NCBI GenBank assembly: GCA_034509735.1
Contig: JACGWO010000007.1
Location: 2,852,001 to 2,916,000, forward strand
Length of the DNA stretch: 64,000 bases
Direction: 5' to 3'
Source: Sesamum alatum
Taxonomy: Eukaryota; Streptophyta; Magnoliopsida; Lamiales; Pedaliaceae
The notes beneath the pieces were generated by a model. It saw nothing but the letters and a program-made list of their open reading frames with translations. It ran no database searches and was not told where the DNA came from. The position numbers and the translations under genes are program-made. The first letter of the stretch is position 1. Each line of letters opens with the position of its first letter. Of this stretch, positions 1-10,945 are shown one piece after another.

Positions 1-1110
1 TTTCTGGTTGGGCTGAAACGGGGGTGATGGGTGTGGCTATTTTTGTGAGAGCTTGGGCGGATGGGGTTTGGGAACAGTCTTGGCCCTGTTGGGTTATGTG
101 ATGGGCTGGGTAAGGGTCAGGTGTCAGTTGGGCTATCGAAGGGTGGGAAGTCTGTTGGGCTAGAGTTGGGAATGCCGAGTTGGGTTGAGTTATACCGAGC
201 CCTTGGTTGTGGATCAGGCCATTACCATGGGTCTCAGAAGTTGGGCTCCATGTACCTGGGCTTGGGATGGACTGAAGTATCGGATTGGGCTTTGACCCAC
301 GAGACAGGGTTATGTGTTGGTGCTTCTCGATGGGCCGTCGGGCCTGCGTGGGACAGATGGGCTCCTCTCATTTCGCCACCTGCTCCACACTCCCACGAAC
401 CCCCCACATCACCCTATTTGCCCGCCATTGTCGCCTGGTAGTGCCCCCACGAGCCTCTCCCCCCTTCACCGCCTCTCCACCCCCCCTCCCCCCACCCCTC
501 CAGGCCACCGGACCACCCTCAAAGATCGCCACCCCCCTCCCCCCACCCCCCCCCCCTCGATGCAGCTGCTCAGAACCCTGCCACCACCCTCCACCCTTAG
601 TCCCCCTACCCCTGGTCACCTATCCGAAAAACACTTCCTGGGACTCCTGGAGCCATGGCCCATAGGGCAGATCTTCTGCACCCCCATCCACTGGGGTCTC
701 CAATAGTCGTTCGCAGTCTCGCATAATATGCCCGAGCATACCACAGTCGTAGCAGAAATTAGGCAACCGATCGTAGGTAAACGTCACCATTGTCTCTTCG
801 TCCCTGCCCATCGATCGTAAGCGTAGTGCCCTCGTCAAAGGCTGACGAACGTCCAGGGCCACTCTGATTCGAACCTTCACCGCCCCCCCCCCCCCCCCCC
901 CAATCTAAATTGTGCTTGATCATGATTTGAGTCGATGAAGCGTCCCAATCCGTCGACGATGTGCTCCGCCACCACCCTCGTCATTATCCATAGCGGAAAG
1001 CCCATGAATGAGTACATGGAACAGGCACCAATTGAGGGTCCACTTCCATCGGGCGGCATAAAAATCCGTGCCCAAGTTACATCATGTTTAGTTTTATGTG
1101 TAGAGTTCAT
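1..1110 (-). pseudogene. LINE-type ORF1 relic (DUF4283 plus CCHC zinc knuckle)
   Basis: The minus strand encodes pieces of the gag-like ORF1 protein found in plant non-LTR retrotransposons and related DUF4283 genes. The 877-1110 frame gives a DUF4283-like segment (WARIFMPPDGSGPS, then PLWIMTRVVAEHIVDGLGRF). The 620-880 frame continues it in another phase with a CX2CX4HX4C zinc knuckle, CYDCGMLGHIMRDC. The phase changes at a 19-base C run (883-901), so slippage in that run probably broke the frame. Downstream (1-620) the minus strand is Gly/Pro-rich low-complexity sequence typical of ORF1 tails, with stops. No endonuclease or reverse transcriptase is visible; the element is truncated by the left edge. 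Confident about the family, unsure whether it is a LINE or a domesticated DUF4283 gene. Confidence 0.7.
883..901. repeat. 19-base poly-C run
   Basis: An uninterrupted C run lies exactly where the zinc-knuckle relic changes reading frame. It is a slippage and sequencing-error hotspot. Confidence 0.95.
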
Positions 1111-1262
1111 CTGTTATAGCATTGATTTTGGTCCAAACATTACGCTATTTAGTCTCAAAAGTTTAATATGCTGGATTAGAACATCTGATCATGTATTTCT
1201 TTAGTACGACTCATTAATGAAATAGAAAACTAAGACGATCAAGAGAAAATGATGATGATGAT
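1102..1262 (+). repeat. Duplicated promoter-like block, copy 1
   Basis: This stretch (for example ATGCTGGATTAGAACATCTG and the following GACTCATTAATGAAATAGAA) recurs almost base for base at 4372-4515 and more diverged at 8050-8140. It contains no ORF. Related sequence continues upstream of CCD4 copy B near 20082, so these blocks look like flanks carried along by segmental duplication. Confidence 0.75.
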
Positions 1263-1265
1263 GAT

Positions 1266-1345
1266 TAGAGATGGCAATGGGGCGAATCTAGTATGGGTCC
1301 GTCCAGACTTGAGACCGATCCCGATTAAATTAGTCAAATCCCAAT
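1266..1345 (+). mobile_element. hAT-type MITE end fragment
   Basis: It starts with TAGAGATGGCAATGGGGC, the terminus seen in the complete element at 19471-20081 (TAGAGATGGCAAC). No matching right end is visible nearby, so it is a truncated copy. Confidence 0.5.
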
Positions 1346-1435
1346 TTATTTATATTTTTAATTCAAAATATAATAGTCGAGCTCTACTAATTCAACTTCA
1401 TAATTCTTTTTACTTTTTTTTATTTTATACTGAAG

Positions 1436-1595
1436 TCAAATTCACGGAGTTCGACTTTGAGTCGAATTCCGTGAATTCGACTTCAAATGATTTAACTCGA
1501 ATTCATTGAATTCGACTTCAATTCGAATTTTGTGAATTCGACTTCAAATAATTTAAGTCGAATTCGTTGAATTCAGACTTCAATACGAACAACTT
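1436..1595 (+). repeat. Imperfect tandem repeat of GAATTCGACTTCAA
   Basis: Units built on GTGAATTCGACTTCAAAT followed by TTTAACTCGAATTCATT recur about four times with a period near 40 bp. The motif is internally palindromic around GAATTC. The frame stays open here (1249-1509) only because the repeat lacks stops; no protein is claimed. Confidence 0.75.
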
Positions 1596-1827
1596 CAACA
1601 TAATTTCAATTTTTAAATTGCTCAGTGTCTGTTTGAATTCTATTAAAATGTAATATAAAATGTAATTCTATTAGTGTACTTCAACAGAATTTCTATTTTT
1701 TTATTTTAATAATATAAAATATAATAATATTTTAATTTATTATAATTATAAATTTAAATAATAATTAAATTTCTTAATAAATTTAATATTGACACAAAAA
1801 AATTAGAATAATTACAATTATTAAAAA

Positions 1828-3760
1828 GGTAAAATTACATTTTTGGTCCTGTAACTTTAGGCCATTAGCACTTTTAGTTCTGTAATTTTCGCGGTTTACA
1901 GATTTCGTCCTTTTTTTTACACATGTAGTCCTACACATCTCAATTTTAGTCCTTTTTTAACACATTTAGTCCTGCTTTTACACTTTTGGCACACCGGTAA
2001 ATTTTTCGGTCAATTCGATTGGCCGGAATGCCACGTCAAATAGCACATCATCAGCCACGTGAGATTTGTAGATAGGCAAAATTACATTTTTGGTCCTGTA
2101 ACTTTAGGCCATTAGCACTTTTAGTCCTGTATCTTTCGCGGTTTACAAATTTCGTCCTTTTTTTGACACATTTAGTCCTACACATCTCAATTTTGGTCCT
2201 TTTTTAAAAAATTTAATCCTGCCTTTACATTTTTTGGTTCACCGATTAACGAAAAACATATAACAAATGAAAAATAGAGATACAATGAACATAGAACTTT
2301 GAAAGGTGCCATAGGCCGTTATTTGAACACACAAGTATACATGATTTATTGATCCACACAAAAGAAAGTTCAAAAGGAGCACAATTTGCTTTATTCACTA
2401 TTAAAAAAAAGGGGCCAATAGGGAAGCATCTCTTCCCCTTATTATCAAGGGAGCACCTTATGATAATGAGATTTATGCTTTTTTCACTTTGTTATCTTCT
2501 TTTTCTTCGTCATCGTTGTCTTCCTCCTCCTCCTCCTCCTTAACATGTCTCTTTGGGGGGGGAGAGGGGGGTTTGTTCAAAAAATTCATTTACCATATGG
2601 TGCACTAAAAAAAATTACTATTGCTACATTTTTAATGACTATGGCTAAAAACCGTGCGAAATAGCTTTTATTAACTACGATTTAATAAAAATCGATACAA
2701 AAACTAGGTTTTTCACCATAAAAAACTTATTTGCCACGGCTAAAAGCTGTAGTAAAAACATTCGTCATTACATTTGAGTTTCACACCTTCACGATAAAAG
2801 AAAAAAAAAGTGTACATGAATTTTTACTACGGCTCTTAGCCGTGGCAAATAAATTTTTCATGGTGAAAAACCTAATTTTTGTATTGGTCTTTATTAAATC
2901 GTAGTTAATAAAAGCTATTTCACACGGTTTTTAGCCATAGTCATTAAAATTGTAGCAATAGTAATTTTTTTTAGTGCACCATATGGTACATGAATTTTTT
3001 GAACAACCCCCCCCCCCCCCCCCCCCCAGGTCCAAAGAGACATGTTAAGGAGGAGGAGGAGGAAGACAACAATGACGAAGAAAAAGAAGATAACAAAGTG
3101 AAAAAAAAGCATAAAGCTCATTATCATAAGGTGCTCCCCTGATAATAAGGGGAAGAGATGCTTCCCTATTGGCCCTTTTTTTTAATAGTGAATAAAGCAA
3201 GTTATGCTCCTTTTGAACTTTCTTTTGTGTGGATCAATAAATCATGTATACTTGTGTGTTCAAATAACGGCCTATGGCACCTTTCAAAGTTATATGTTCA
3301 TTGTATCTCCATTTTTCATTTGTTATATGTTTTTTCGTTAATCGGTGGACCAAAAAATGTAAAGACAGGATTAAATTTTTTAAAAAAGGACCAAAATTGA
3401 GATGTGCAGGACTAAATGTGTCAAAAAAAGGACGAAATTTATAAACCGCGAAAGATAAAGCACTAAAAGTGCTAATGGCCTAAAGTTACAGGACCAAAAA
3501 TGTAATTTTGCCTATCTACAAATCTCACGTGGCAGATGATGTGCTATTTGACGTGGCACTCTGGCCAATCGAATTGGCCGAAAAATTTACCGGTGGACCA
3601 AAAGTGTAAAGGCAGGACTAAATGTGTTAAAAAAAGGACCAAAATTGAGATGTGTAGGACTAAATGTGTAAAAAAAAGGACGAAATCTGTAAACTGCGAA
3701 AGTTACAGGACTAAAAGTGCTAATGACCTAAAGTTACAGGACCAAAAATGTAATTTTGCC
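1828..3760. mobile_element. 1.93-kb foldback element with ~930-bp inverted arms
   Basis: The left arm (1828-2757) and right arm (about 2820-3760) are reverse complements almost throughout, around a ~60-bp spacer. Termini are GGTAAAATTAC and GTAATTTTGCC. Flanks TATTAAAAA (1819-1827) and TATTAATAG (3761-3769) match at 7 of 9 bases, a worn 9-bp target duplication as expected for Mutator-like elements. Each arm contains the terminal motif twice (1828 and 2075; 3470-3512 and 3719-3760). The core carries a second pair of ends, CACTAAAAAAAATT (2604) against its complement near 2978, resembling CACTA-type ends. A poly-C run (3007-3027) and a (GGA)n tract sit in the right arm. No transposase ORF is present. 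A transcript across it would form a long hairpin. Confidence 0.85.
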
Positions 3761-3992
3761 TATTAATAGCACATGCTTGATTTGGAAGATTTGATGCACT
3801 TGCCAAAAATATGAAATTCGACACTTGGCATCATTTCATTGGCCGAAAAATAAATAAAAAAATCAATTAATTAACTATATACTTTAGAAATTAAATTTAA
3901 TTAAAATTCTCAAAATATAAATAAAAATTGATATTTAATATATTATTTTTCCACGTGGCGCAATGTTATCGGACACAAATTTAATTTGTCTA

Positions 3993-4600
3993 TAGTAGTA
4001 GTGTTTGGGTTTATTTTATTTTTTTTCAGTGCCTAAAATATTATAACAAATAGTACTATAAGAAAATTTACTATTGCCTACATTTTAATGGTTATTGGCT
4101 GAAAATCGTGGTAAATACTATATATTATTAGTCATGGTTAAATAAAATGAATGCAAAAACTTATGAACCATGATTCTCAAGATTGTTAGTAGCCACGACT
4201 CTTATAATTAAAATATTTGCTATGACGAATGTTGTAAAAACACTCGTAAAAATCACGGTCAACAAATATTGCGTGGAACCATTGACGATTTTACTATGAT
4301 TATTTATTTATAACTGTAACAATTAACTATGATTAAATGTTATTATTTTATTTTTATGTTTTTATTGTGAAGATTTCATCTATCATGACATCGATTTTGG
4401 TTCAATTATAGTCCCAAAAGTCTAACTATATATGCTGGATTAGAACATCTGATCATGTGTTTCTTTAGCACGACTCATTAATGAAATAGAAAACTAAGAG
4501 GAAGAAATGATGATGATGTGATGATCCTATTTTCTTTCTTCCTCTTTTTTTTTTTTTTATTTGGATTATCTTATCTTATATAGCCTAAAACATGTCTTGA
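3993..4600 (+). repeat. Duplicated promoter-like block, copy 2 (interrupted)
   Basis: Sequence 3998-4052 (GTAGTGTTTGGGTTTATTTT and on) and 4371-4515 together align with the uninterrupted copy at 8010-8140. The 4054-4370 element sits between them. From about 4500 the block continues into sequence resembling 20090-20150 (TTTATTTGGATTATCTTATCT). Confidence 0.7.
4054..4370 (+). mobile_element. CACTA-like non-autonomous element
   Basis: The left end TACTATAAGAAAATTTACTA is a worn form of the CACTACAAGAAAA terminus, and the right end near TTTTTATTGTG is a worn complement. Internal units resemble those in 2600-2980 and 8750-9014 (a GTGGTAAATA-type subterminal repeat). The homologous block at 8010-8140 lacks this segment, which marks it as an insertion. 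Confidence 0.55.
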
Positions 4601-6060
4601 GTAATATTAGTTCTGCCTCGTGACACAGATGGAAGTCGGCTTATTTATATAAATATTTAAATAAAAATTATAACAATACCCCATTCCGGAATATTGTTGC
4701 AAAAATGGTGCGAATGCCGAGCTACCGCACCAGCGACCCATGCAGTTTTTCTTCTTTTTTTTTTTAAATTCAACTTTTATTTTTATTTTTGTGTTTTTTA
4801 ATTTAAGTATTATTTTCAGAATAATTAAGTATTAATCATTAATATTACCAATTATTTAATATTTATAATTAAAAATATTAATAAATACAAGTATATAAAA
4901 TATTTAATTAATTTTGTGACAATTAATAAATTCTAACAAAACGAAAATCAAATATTAGTTTCATTATTTAGTTGTACGATCCAGCTTTGATACATTATCA
5001 CTAAAAATATTCAAAATATATAATAAACTAACTTGTAGAAACTTTGCAATCCTTATTTTATATAATTGTTTAAAAGTTTACGTAATTTGTATTTTATAAC
5101 ATATTGTAAATATTTTTTAAAAATTTTAATTTATAATATTCAATAATTTTGTGAATAAAGCGATTAACATTTTCCACACCTGGCAAAGAGTCGTATCTTC
5201 TCTTATACAGCTGCAGCCTACAACAAACAGGATGAGGAAACTAAGTATATTTCGCTAGATACCACCAAAACTACCATGGACAAAACTAAATATAGATGGT
5301 GCTACTCGGTCTAATCCGGGACCATCTGGATATGGGGGTATTTTTAGGAATCATGAGCGGAATTTTGTTTTGGCTTTCTCTATTTCCACATGTTTTAATA
5401 CGAATAATACGGAAGCTAACACTTGAGTGCTTCAGATTCTTCAGGACTTCCAAGGACGCAGGGTCAGTTTTTGCTACAGAGAGGCCAACAGGATAGTTGA
5501 TGAACTTGCCAAAAATGCTGCTGAAGATCGTTTTTGTAACCAGTTTTTTGATCGTTGCCCTCCCTTTTTGATGGTTACACCGCGATTCAAACATATTTAT
5601 GTGTAATAAACAATTTACTCTGTAAAATATAGTTGCAGATATTGCTTCTGAATACTTTTACATTATATAATTTATAACAAAATTAGTAAATATTAATTTC
5701 AAATAAAAGTTTTAATAAGAGTTCAAAATCACTAAAAAAAGTTCTTGATTTTTTATTTTTTATTTGTAATAAACATATTTCAGGAAGGTAAATTAAAAGA
5801 TTTTAAAAGGTAAGTAGAAATATATAGTACTTTTGCTCTCTCATTGCCAATTTTATTAGGAGGTTCTTCTTAACTTTCAAATTTTATGGGCGAATGCGCT
5901 TATAAGTATATTTTGGGGCCACAAAAATACATTTAACCTAAGTAGTTATAATAAACCTCTTTTTACAATTAATTAATAACATAGATACATGTACACATTT
6001 TTAAAAAATGCAAACACTTGTACAAATAACTCACCTCCATTTCCATTTCCATTTCCCAGT
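4371..6060 (+). repeat. Segment paralogous to the region upstream of CCD4 copy B
   Basis: Scattered collinear matches join this block to 20082-20705: TTTATATAATTGTTTAAAA at 5060 and 20435, and AATTAATAACATAGA at 5971 and 20631, followed in both by a GCAAA-ACTTGTAC motif. It therefore looks like the upstream flank of a CCD4 copy that is no longer present. It contains the RNase H relic at 5218-5610. Confidence 0.6.
5218..5610 (+). pseudogene. RNase H-like (RVT_3) relic of a LINE
   Basis: The plus strand reads KLNIDGATRSNPGPSGYGGI then FRNHERNFVLAFSIST, followed in the same region by EANRIVDELAKNAA. This matches the plant LINE-associated RNase H domain: the first catalytic Asp in NIDGA, the GYGG turn, and the C-terminal REAN-VADELAK motif. 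A stop interrupts it after TEANT and the middle catalytic part is missing or out of frame. No reverse transcriptase lies upstream, so it is a 3' fragment. It could instead be a domesticated RNase H-like gene piece. Confidence 0.6.
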
Positions 6061-6089
6061 CCCAACTCATGCCAGTCACATCTCATGGA
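5611..6089. other. AT-rich spacer
   Basis: No coding signal. The last 100 bases (CAAACACTTGTACAAATAAC and on) match the flank upstream of CCD4 copy B near 21010. Confidence 0.5.
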
Positions 6090-6410
6090 CAAAATCATAT
6101 TTTTGGTCCGACAAGATAGGGGTATTGCACATTTTAATTCGATACTTCATGAAGTTAACATATTTGACTCCATAGGACAGAAGTTATTGCATATGTTGTC
6201 CCAAAGTCTATTAGACGTTAATTTTTGGATGGAAACCATTTTTCGGTGGTCAAAGGTGGTTTTCGACGTTTTTGGAAAATCAGCATTATACTTTTGGTCT
6301 CATAGGATAGAGGGTGTTGCACGTTTGGTCCTGTACTTGACGGGGTTGATATATGTGGTCCCATAAAATAAGAAATAATGAAGATGTGGTCCTAAAGCCT
6401 AACAGATGTT
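6090..6410. repeat. Diverged MITE relic with TTTTGGTCC-type motifs
   Basis: It contains repeated internal motifs (TATTTTTGGTCCGACA, TTTTGGTCTCATAGG, TTTGGTCCTGTACTTGACGG) typical of the Mutator-like MITEs elsewhere in the window, but no clean termini. The 125-aa open frame at 5989-6366 is not a recognisable protein. Confidence 0.4.
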
Positions 6411-6699
6411 AATTTTTTCCTCTCGTCGTCTTTAAAAATGTCACAAAGCAACAATATAAGGAATCACAAGGGATCAGAAATATTTGTTTAAACTGCAATA
6501 AGTCAGTAAGAAGTCAACGAGGTAAACATGAATTTTCATGTGATTTTTTTGCTAATATCAACAAATTCGATAGTGTTTTTGGTCTTGCAAATCACTATCT
6601 CACGTGAATCATCTACTAAATGATGATGGTAGTGATGATGATGATGAGATGAATTTATCGACATTTTACTGTAATTGCTTCTTGACATGAACTAAGAAG
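6411..6699. other. Spacer, nothing recognised
   Basis: AT-rich DNA with a short GATGATGATG microsatellite near 6630. No gene seen. Confidence 0.4.
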
Positions 6700-6895
6700 G
6701 CTTAATTGTATTTTTAGTCCTATAACTAATGATATCTCTTTGGTATTTTAATCGTATAATTTATTACGACTTTTAAATAGTTTGTTACCTATTTTAATTT
6801 TGCGATTTTAGGATAAAATTTTCCAAAATTTTCAAATTTGGCCGGACTAAAATGCCGAAGTAACTATAATTATAGGACTAAAAATATAATTAAGC
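6700..6895. mobile_element. MITE, 196 bp
   Basis: Inverted termini GCTTAATTGTATTTTTAGTC and its complement GACTAAAAATATAATTAAGC, with a GGCCGGACTAAAATGCCG core. No clean target duplication was found. Confidence 0.65.
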
Positions 6896-7144
6896 ATTTT
6901 ATGTAATTAACTTATAAATTAACTCACATATTAATCAAGAATTAGGAAATGAATTTCTCCAAGTAAATGTGTGATCCCTTAGTTTCATCTTATTTGTTTT
7001 TGTTTTGCTTTTGTAAATTAAAACTTTTTGCGACTAATATATTATCAATTAAACTAATTAATTTCAGTTGAATTATTTTCTGCATTTTGTATTAAAAATT
7101 TCGATCTACTGAAATATTAGAACTTATTATTTATCTCAATTTAA

Positions 7145-7560
7145 ATTAATTGCAAATAAGCAACACAACAAAATCACTCGTAAATTTGTCCCAAAATACT
7201 CATCGCAAATTTGTCAAAATCCTTCACACTATTGTGACAAACTTGAGATGGATTTGTATTGTCATAAGAAAGTCATACAAAGTCATCCAAAAAATCAGTC
7301 ACAATGTTAATCAAACTTGAGACGGGTTCCAATTGTCGCAAATGCGATGGATGTGACCTGGCCGCATACGTCACAAATCCGTCTCAAAATTGATTCCCAT
7401 CATGTTTAAATTGTTTGTCGAATAAAGGCTGTCACAGAGTGGGTTTATCACCTTTTTTGAAAAGTGAATTTGGTGACGGATTCTGTGACATACGGACTTT
7501 TGGCTCCCTCACAAAATTTGAATTTGTGGCCGTAACACAGGGTGTTGCAAAAATCCGTCC
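7145..7560. repeat. Transposon relic with GTCACAAATCCGTC motifs
   Basis: Repeated variants of TTTGTCACAAATCCGTC on both strands (for example CGTCACAAATCCGTCTC and GGTGACGGATTCTGTGAC), the arrangement of subterminal repeats in plant DNA transposons. No transposase and no clear ends. Confidence 0.45.
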
Positions 7561-7575
7561 CTAAAATATATTTTT

Positions 7576-7984
7576 GGGTGAATTACAATCACCTCGACTA
7601 AGGTTTGGCATGATTACAATACCCCTTCGTTGTATTAAAAATTACAAATATACTCCAGAGGTTTGTAATTTTTAACCAAGGGTCTGAAATAGTCTATTTT
7701 GCCCTTGATTTTTTTTAATTGTAGAAAAATCAGCCGAGGCAAAATACATTAATGCTCTGTGTAAAAAAGGTAAGAATCCTCTCCCTACGCATTTTTATCC
7801 AAAAAAATTTACAAACAATTCAATTTGCATAAGGGCATTTTGATCAATTCACGCACAAAGCTGGATGAAAATGGGTTATTTGTTAGACAGTTACAAACCT
7901 TATGGGGGTATTTATAATTTTTAAAATAACGAGAGGGTATCGATAATTATACCAAACTTTGGAGATCGTCATTATAATTCACCC
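7576..7984. mobile_element. Mutator-like MITE, 409 bp
   Basis: Ends GGGTGAATTACAATCACCTC and its worn complement (TCATTATAATTCACCC). Flanks TATATTTTT and TATTCTTTT match at 7 of 9 bases. The same family recurs at 45474-45893 and 44044-44453. Confidence 0.7.
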
Positions 7985-8009
7985 TATTCTTTTTTTCCTT
8001 TTTGGTAGT

Positions 8010-8140
8010 GTTTGGGTTTATTTTTAAGGTTCATTACCTAAAATATTACAACAAATAGAGTTCAACTGTCATAGCATTTATTTGGTCCAAACAACTTAAT
8101 TGATGAAATAGAAAACTCAGATTGATGATGATCCCATCTT
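8010..8140 (+). repeat. Duplicated promoter-like block, copy 3
   Basis: An uninterrupted counterpart of 3998-4052 plus 4371-4515 (GTGTTTGGGTTTATTTT, AAATATTACAACAAATAGAG, TTGATGAAATAGAAAACTCA). It shows the pre-insertion state of the CACTA-like element in copy 2. Confidence 0.65.
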
Positions 8141-8146
8141 CTTATA

Positions 8147-8512
8147 GGCTTAAATGTATATTATGTCCGTAATTTAAATTATTTATTATTTTCGTCCTTT
8201 ATCTTTTGAGTGTAACGTTTTGATCTGTATCTTTTTAATTTTTGTGATTTTCGTCTTTTTTTTGTGGGAGTTCACCATTTTTGCTGGCAAAATATATGTG
8301 CATCTCACATGACATTTTAGAATTGGGTTCACTGTTCCTATTGGCTCATTTTTTTACGAGCATTTTTTGTTCTTTAACTTTCAAAAATCTCATTTTGGTT
8401 CTACATCTTTTTAATTTGAAATGCAAGACCAAAATACCACAATAAAAAGTTAAAGGTCAAAAGCGTCAAATAATTTATATACGGGATGAAAAATACATTT
8501 AATCATTAAGCC
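8147..8512. mobile_element. MITE, ~366 bp
   Basis: Termini GGCTTAAATGTAT and ATACATTTAATCATTAAGCC are near-complements, and internal TTTCGTCCTTTATCTTTTGA-like motifs face AAAGTTAAAGGTCAAAAGCG. Confidence 0.6.
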
Positions 8513-8749
8513 ACTAAGTTGACGTATTATATATATAGAAAGACATGATCAATATAATAAAATAAACTTTTGTTAATTAATTTATAATTATTAATGACAT
8601 ATTTATAATGACCACGTAACGACAATAATTATTTATTTACGTAAACAAGTGTGTTTGGTGTTTGGCGCGGTGCTTAATTTGAAGTAGTAATTAAATAGGT
8701 GTAACGTGTACGGACGTGTTTAACTCTAGTTTTGTTTTTTTGCTCTACT

Positions 8750-9014
8750 TGGATAAATAATTATTATTAATTACGGTTAAATAAAAATTAATGTAAAAAT
8801 TAACTTTTCCACCATAAAAAACGTATTTGCCACAGCTAAGAGCCGTGGTAAAATCATTCGTCAAAACTTTTACCCATGACAAATGTTTTAGCTACCCTCG
8901 CAAAAAACTATAGCCGATAACCATTGCCTGACTGTGGCCAACGACTGTTTGCTATGTCTATTTAGTATTAACTATGACAAGTAACTATGGTTAAATGGTA
9001 TATTTCTTGTAGTG
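8750..9014. mobile_element. CACTA-like non-autonomous element, 3' part
   Basis: It ends in TTTCTTGTAGTG, the complement of CACTACAAGAAA, and contains the subterminal repeat CTAAGAGCCGTGGTAAA also present in the 2.6-3.0 kb core. The left terminus is not clear. Confidence 0.6.
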
Positions 9015-9207
9015 AATGGAGGTAGAAAAAAATTCATTTACAAATCATGTTTGATCGAATGGAATCAATTGAGTATAATAAACTTGACGTGGAATTGATT
9101 TGACCAAATTCAATATGAGCTAAAACTTCCCATAAAATGAGTTGATTGATTTAATCTTTTTAAAAAATTTAAGACTAAAATCAAGCTCAAACTCGTGTCA
9201 TGAACTT

Positions 9208-9497
9208 GGAAAAAATATTTTTTTAGTTCCGTAAAATTAGAGCATTATTTGTTTTGGTACCACAATTTAGTAGGTGGTTGTTTTTTAGTCCCATAAAATA
9301 TATTTTCAGTTTTTTTGATCCCAAAATATCACATTTTTCAGTATTTTTTGTTCCAAAATGTCATGTCCCATGTGCAAGGCACGTGACATTTGGGACCAAA
9401 AAAACTGAAAAACGTGTTTTATGGGACTAAAACAGCCATCTACCTAAGTTGTGGTACCAAAACAAATAATTTACGGGATCAAAAAAGCATTTTGCCC
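9208..9497. mobile_element. MITE related to 32463-32735
   Basis: Near-palindromic. Left TTATTTGTTTTGGTACCACA and right TTGTGGTACCAAAACAAATA are exact complements, and the centre carries a GGCACGTGACATTTGGGACC motif. The copy at 32463-32735 has the same architecture. Confidence 0.75.
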
Positions 9498-9908
9498 CAT
9501 AAGCTTTGAACCCAAATTCGAAAATTTAGATTTGAGTTTGAGCTCATGTAATAAATATCAGTTTAATTGTATATTTTTAGTCCGATAATTATATTTATTT
9601 TAGCTTTTTAGCCATATAATTTGTTAAAATCATAAAATGGTCCACCTTATGTAATTTTGCAATTTTAGGAAAAAATCGAATCGAACCCTAATCTAATATG
9701 TTCGTGAGATTGGCAAACCACTATACTCATCTTATACCAAGCCATGACTGTAATAAAATATAATATTAATGACAAAATATCAAGTAACAATTTTAAAATT
9801 ATCACTATAGCTTAAGTGACAGCAACTTTTATCTTGTCACTGTATATTTAATTATTAACGATACATTTATAGTGACAACTTAATAACAATGCAATATAAT
9901 GCCAACGA
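9498..9908. other. Spacer with a partial MITE, downstream of CCD4 copy A
   Basis: About 9560-9690 resembles the 6700-6895 MITE family (AATTGTATATTTTTAGTCCG), one end only. The remainder is AT-rich with no gene. Confidence 0.4.
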
Positions 9909-10649
9909 TTATAAGAGTTTGTTGAGGTCATCTTCCGTCAGAAAGAGTCCATGGAAACCACAGGGCACCCTTTGTGGCAGCTTTACAAAAGCAACAATTT
10001 CAAGAGTAGGAGATTTCGCATCCATAACCAAAAACTTGGATTCGTTCGTGTTTTCATTGTACACGTATGTTACTAGGTATCCATCGTCTTCCTCTGCTGC
10101 AGGATTATCAGGCTCTCTTGCCACGAAAAATGGCTCGCCGCCGTAGCAGCCCGGCCCATATGCTCGACTAGCCACCACGCAGTCGCCGGAGTTAGCCGTA
10201 GAAATTGATAGGTCTACCTTGGCCACCCCTGTTATGTTAGAGACAGGACTTCCTTCGGCTGCATACATGTATCTGCATGCATTGTCTGAGAAAGTTAAAG
10301 CTATATGAACTTTATTATAAAGCATTTAATTAAGGATACATCATTATTGAATTATTTTATAATTAAAATTGTGATTTTTTATCTCTTGTATATCTTTCAC
10401 TACATAATTTATATTTTATTTATATTTAGCACATCAGATATATTGTTATATTACGAATTTAAGTTGTTATTTTTTAAAAAAATAAAATATCCTTTCCATA
10501 TAAATTTTTTGAACACATTTTGAAATATATAATCAAGGGGCTCATTTGGTTTGAGATTAAGCATGATGAGATGGTTGAGATATGAAATGTAAATGATAAT
10601 TAATTCTATTATCCATTTATGTTGTTTGGTTTGACATATATATACAAGG

Positions 10650-10945
10650 TTTAAAGATATTTTTTTGTCCTGTAATTATACTCTATTTTCGTTTTAGTCC
10701 TTTATCTTTCTAAAGTTATAAAAAGGTTCTGTAACTTTTTAATTATCACGCTTTTAGTCCTCCTTTCACTGAAATTTTTCTAAAATTGCCGGAAATATCT
10801 GACGTGGCGGCCCAAATTTTAGATATTTCCAACGAAAGAAGGACCAAAATAAGTTACATGATTTTTTTGTAACCCTTAAAGGATAAAGGGTTAAAATGAG
10901 AATAAGATATAATTATAGGAGAAGAAATGACTTTAATCCTATATA
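10650..10945. mobile_element. MITE in the intron of CCD4 copy A
   Basis: Inverted TTTTTGTCCTGTAATTATA and TATAATTATAGGAGAAGAAA ends surround a core with TGACGTGGCGG. It lies wholly in the copy A intron and shares motifs with 22113-22589. Confidence 0.6.

Noticed and set aside
285..706. Plus-strand Pro-rich frames of 126-130 aa
   Set aside because: Antisense shadow of the Gly-rich low-complexity tail of the minus-strand LINE-like relic.
1249..1509. 86-aa frame rich in NSRALL/EFDFES repeats
   Set aside because: Produced by the GAATTCGACTTCAA tandem repeat; no protein features.
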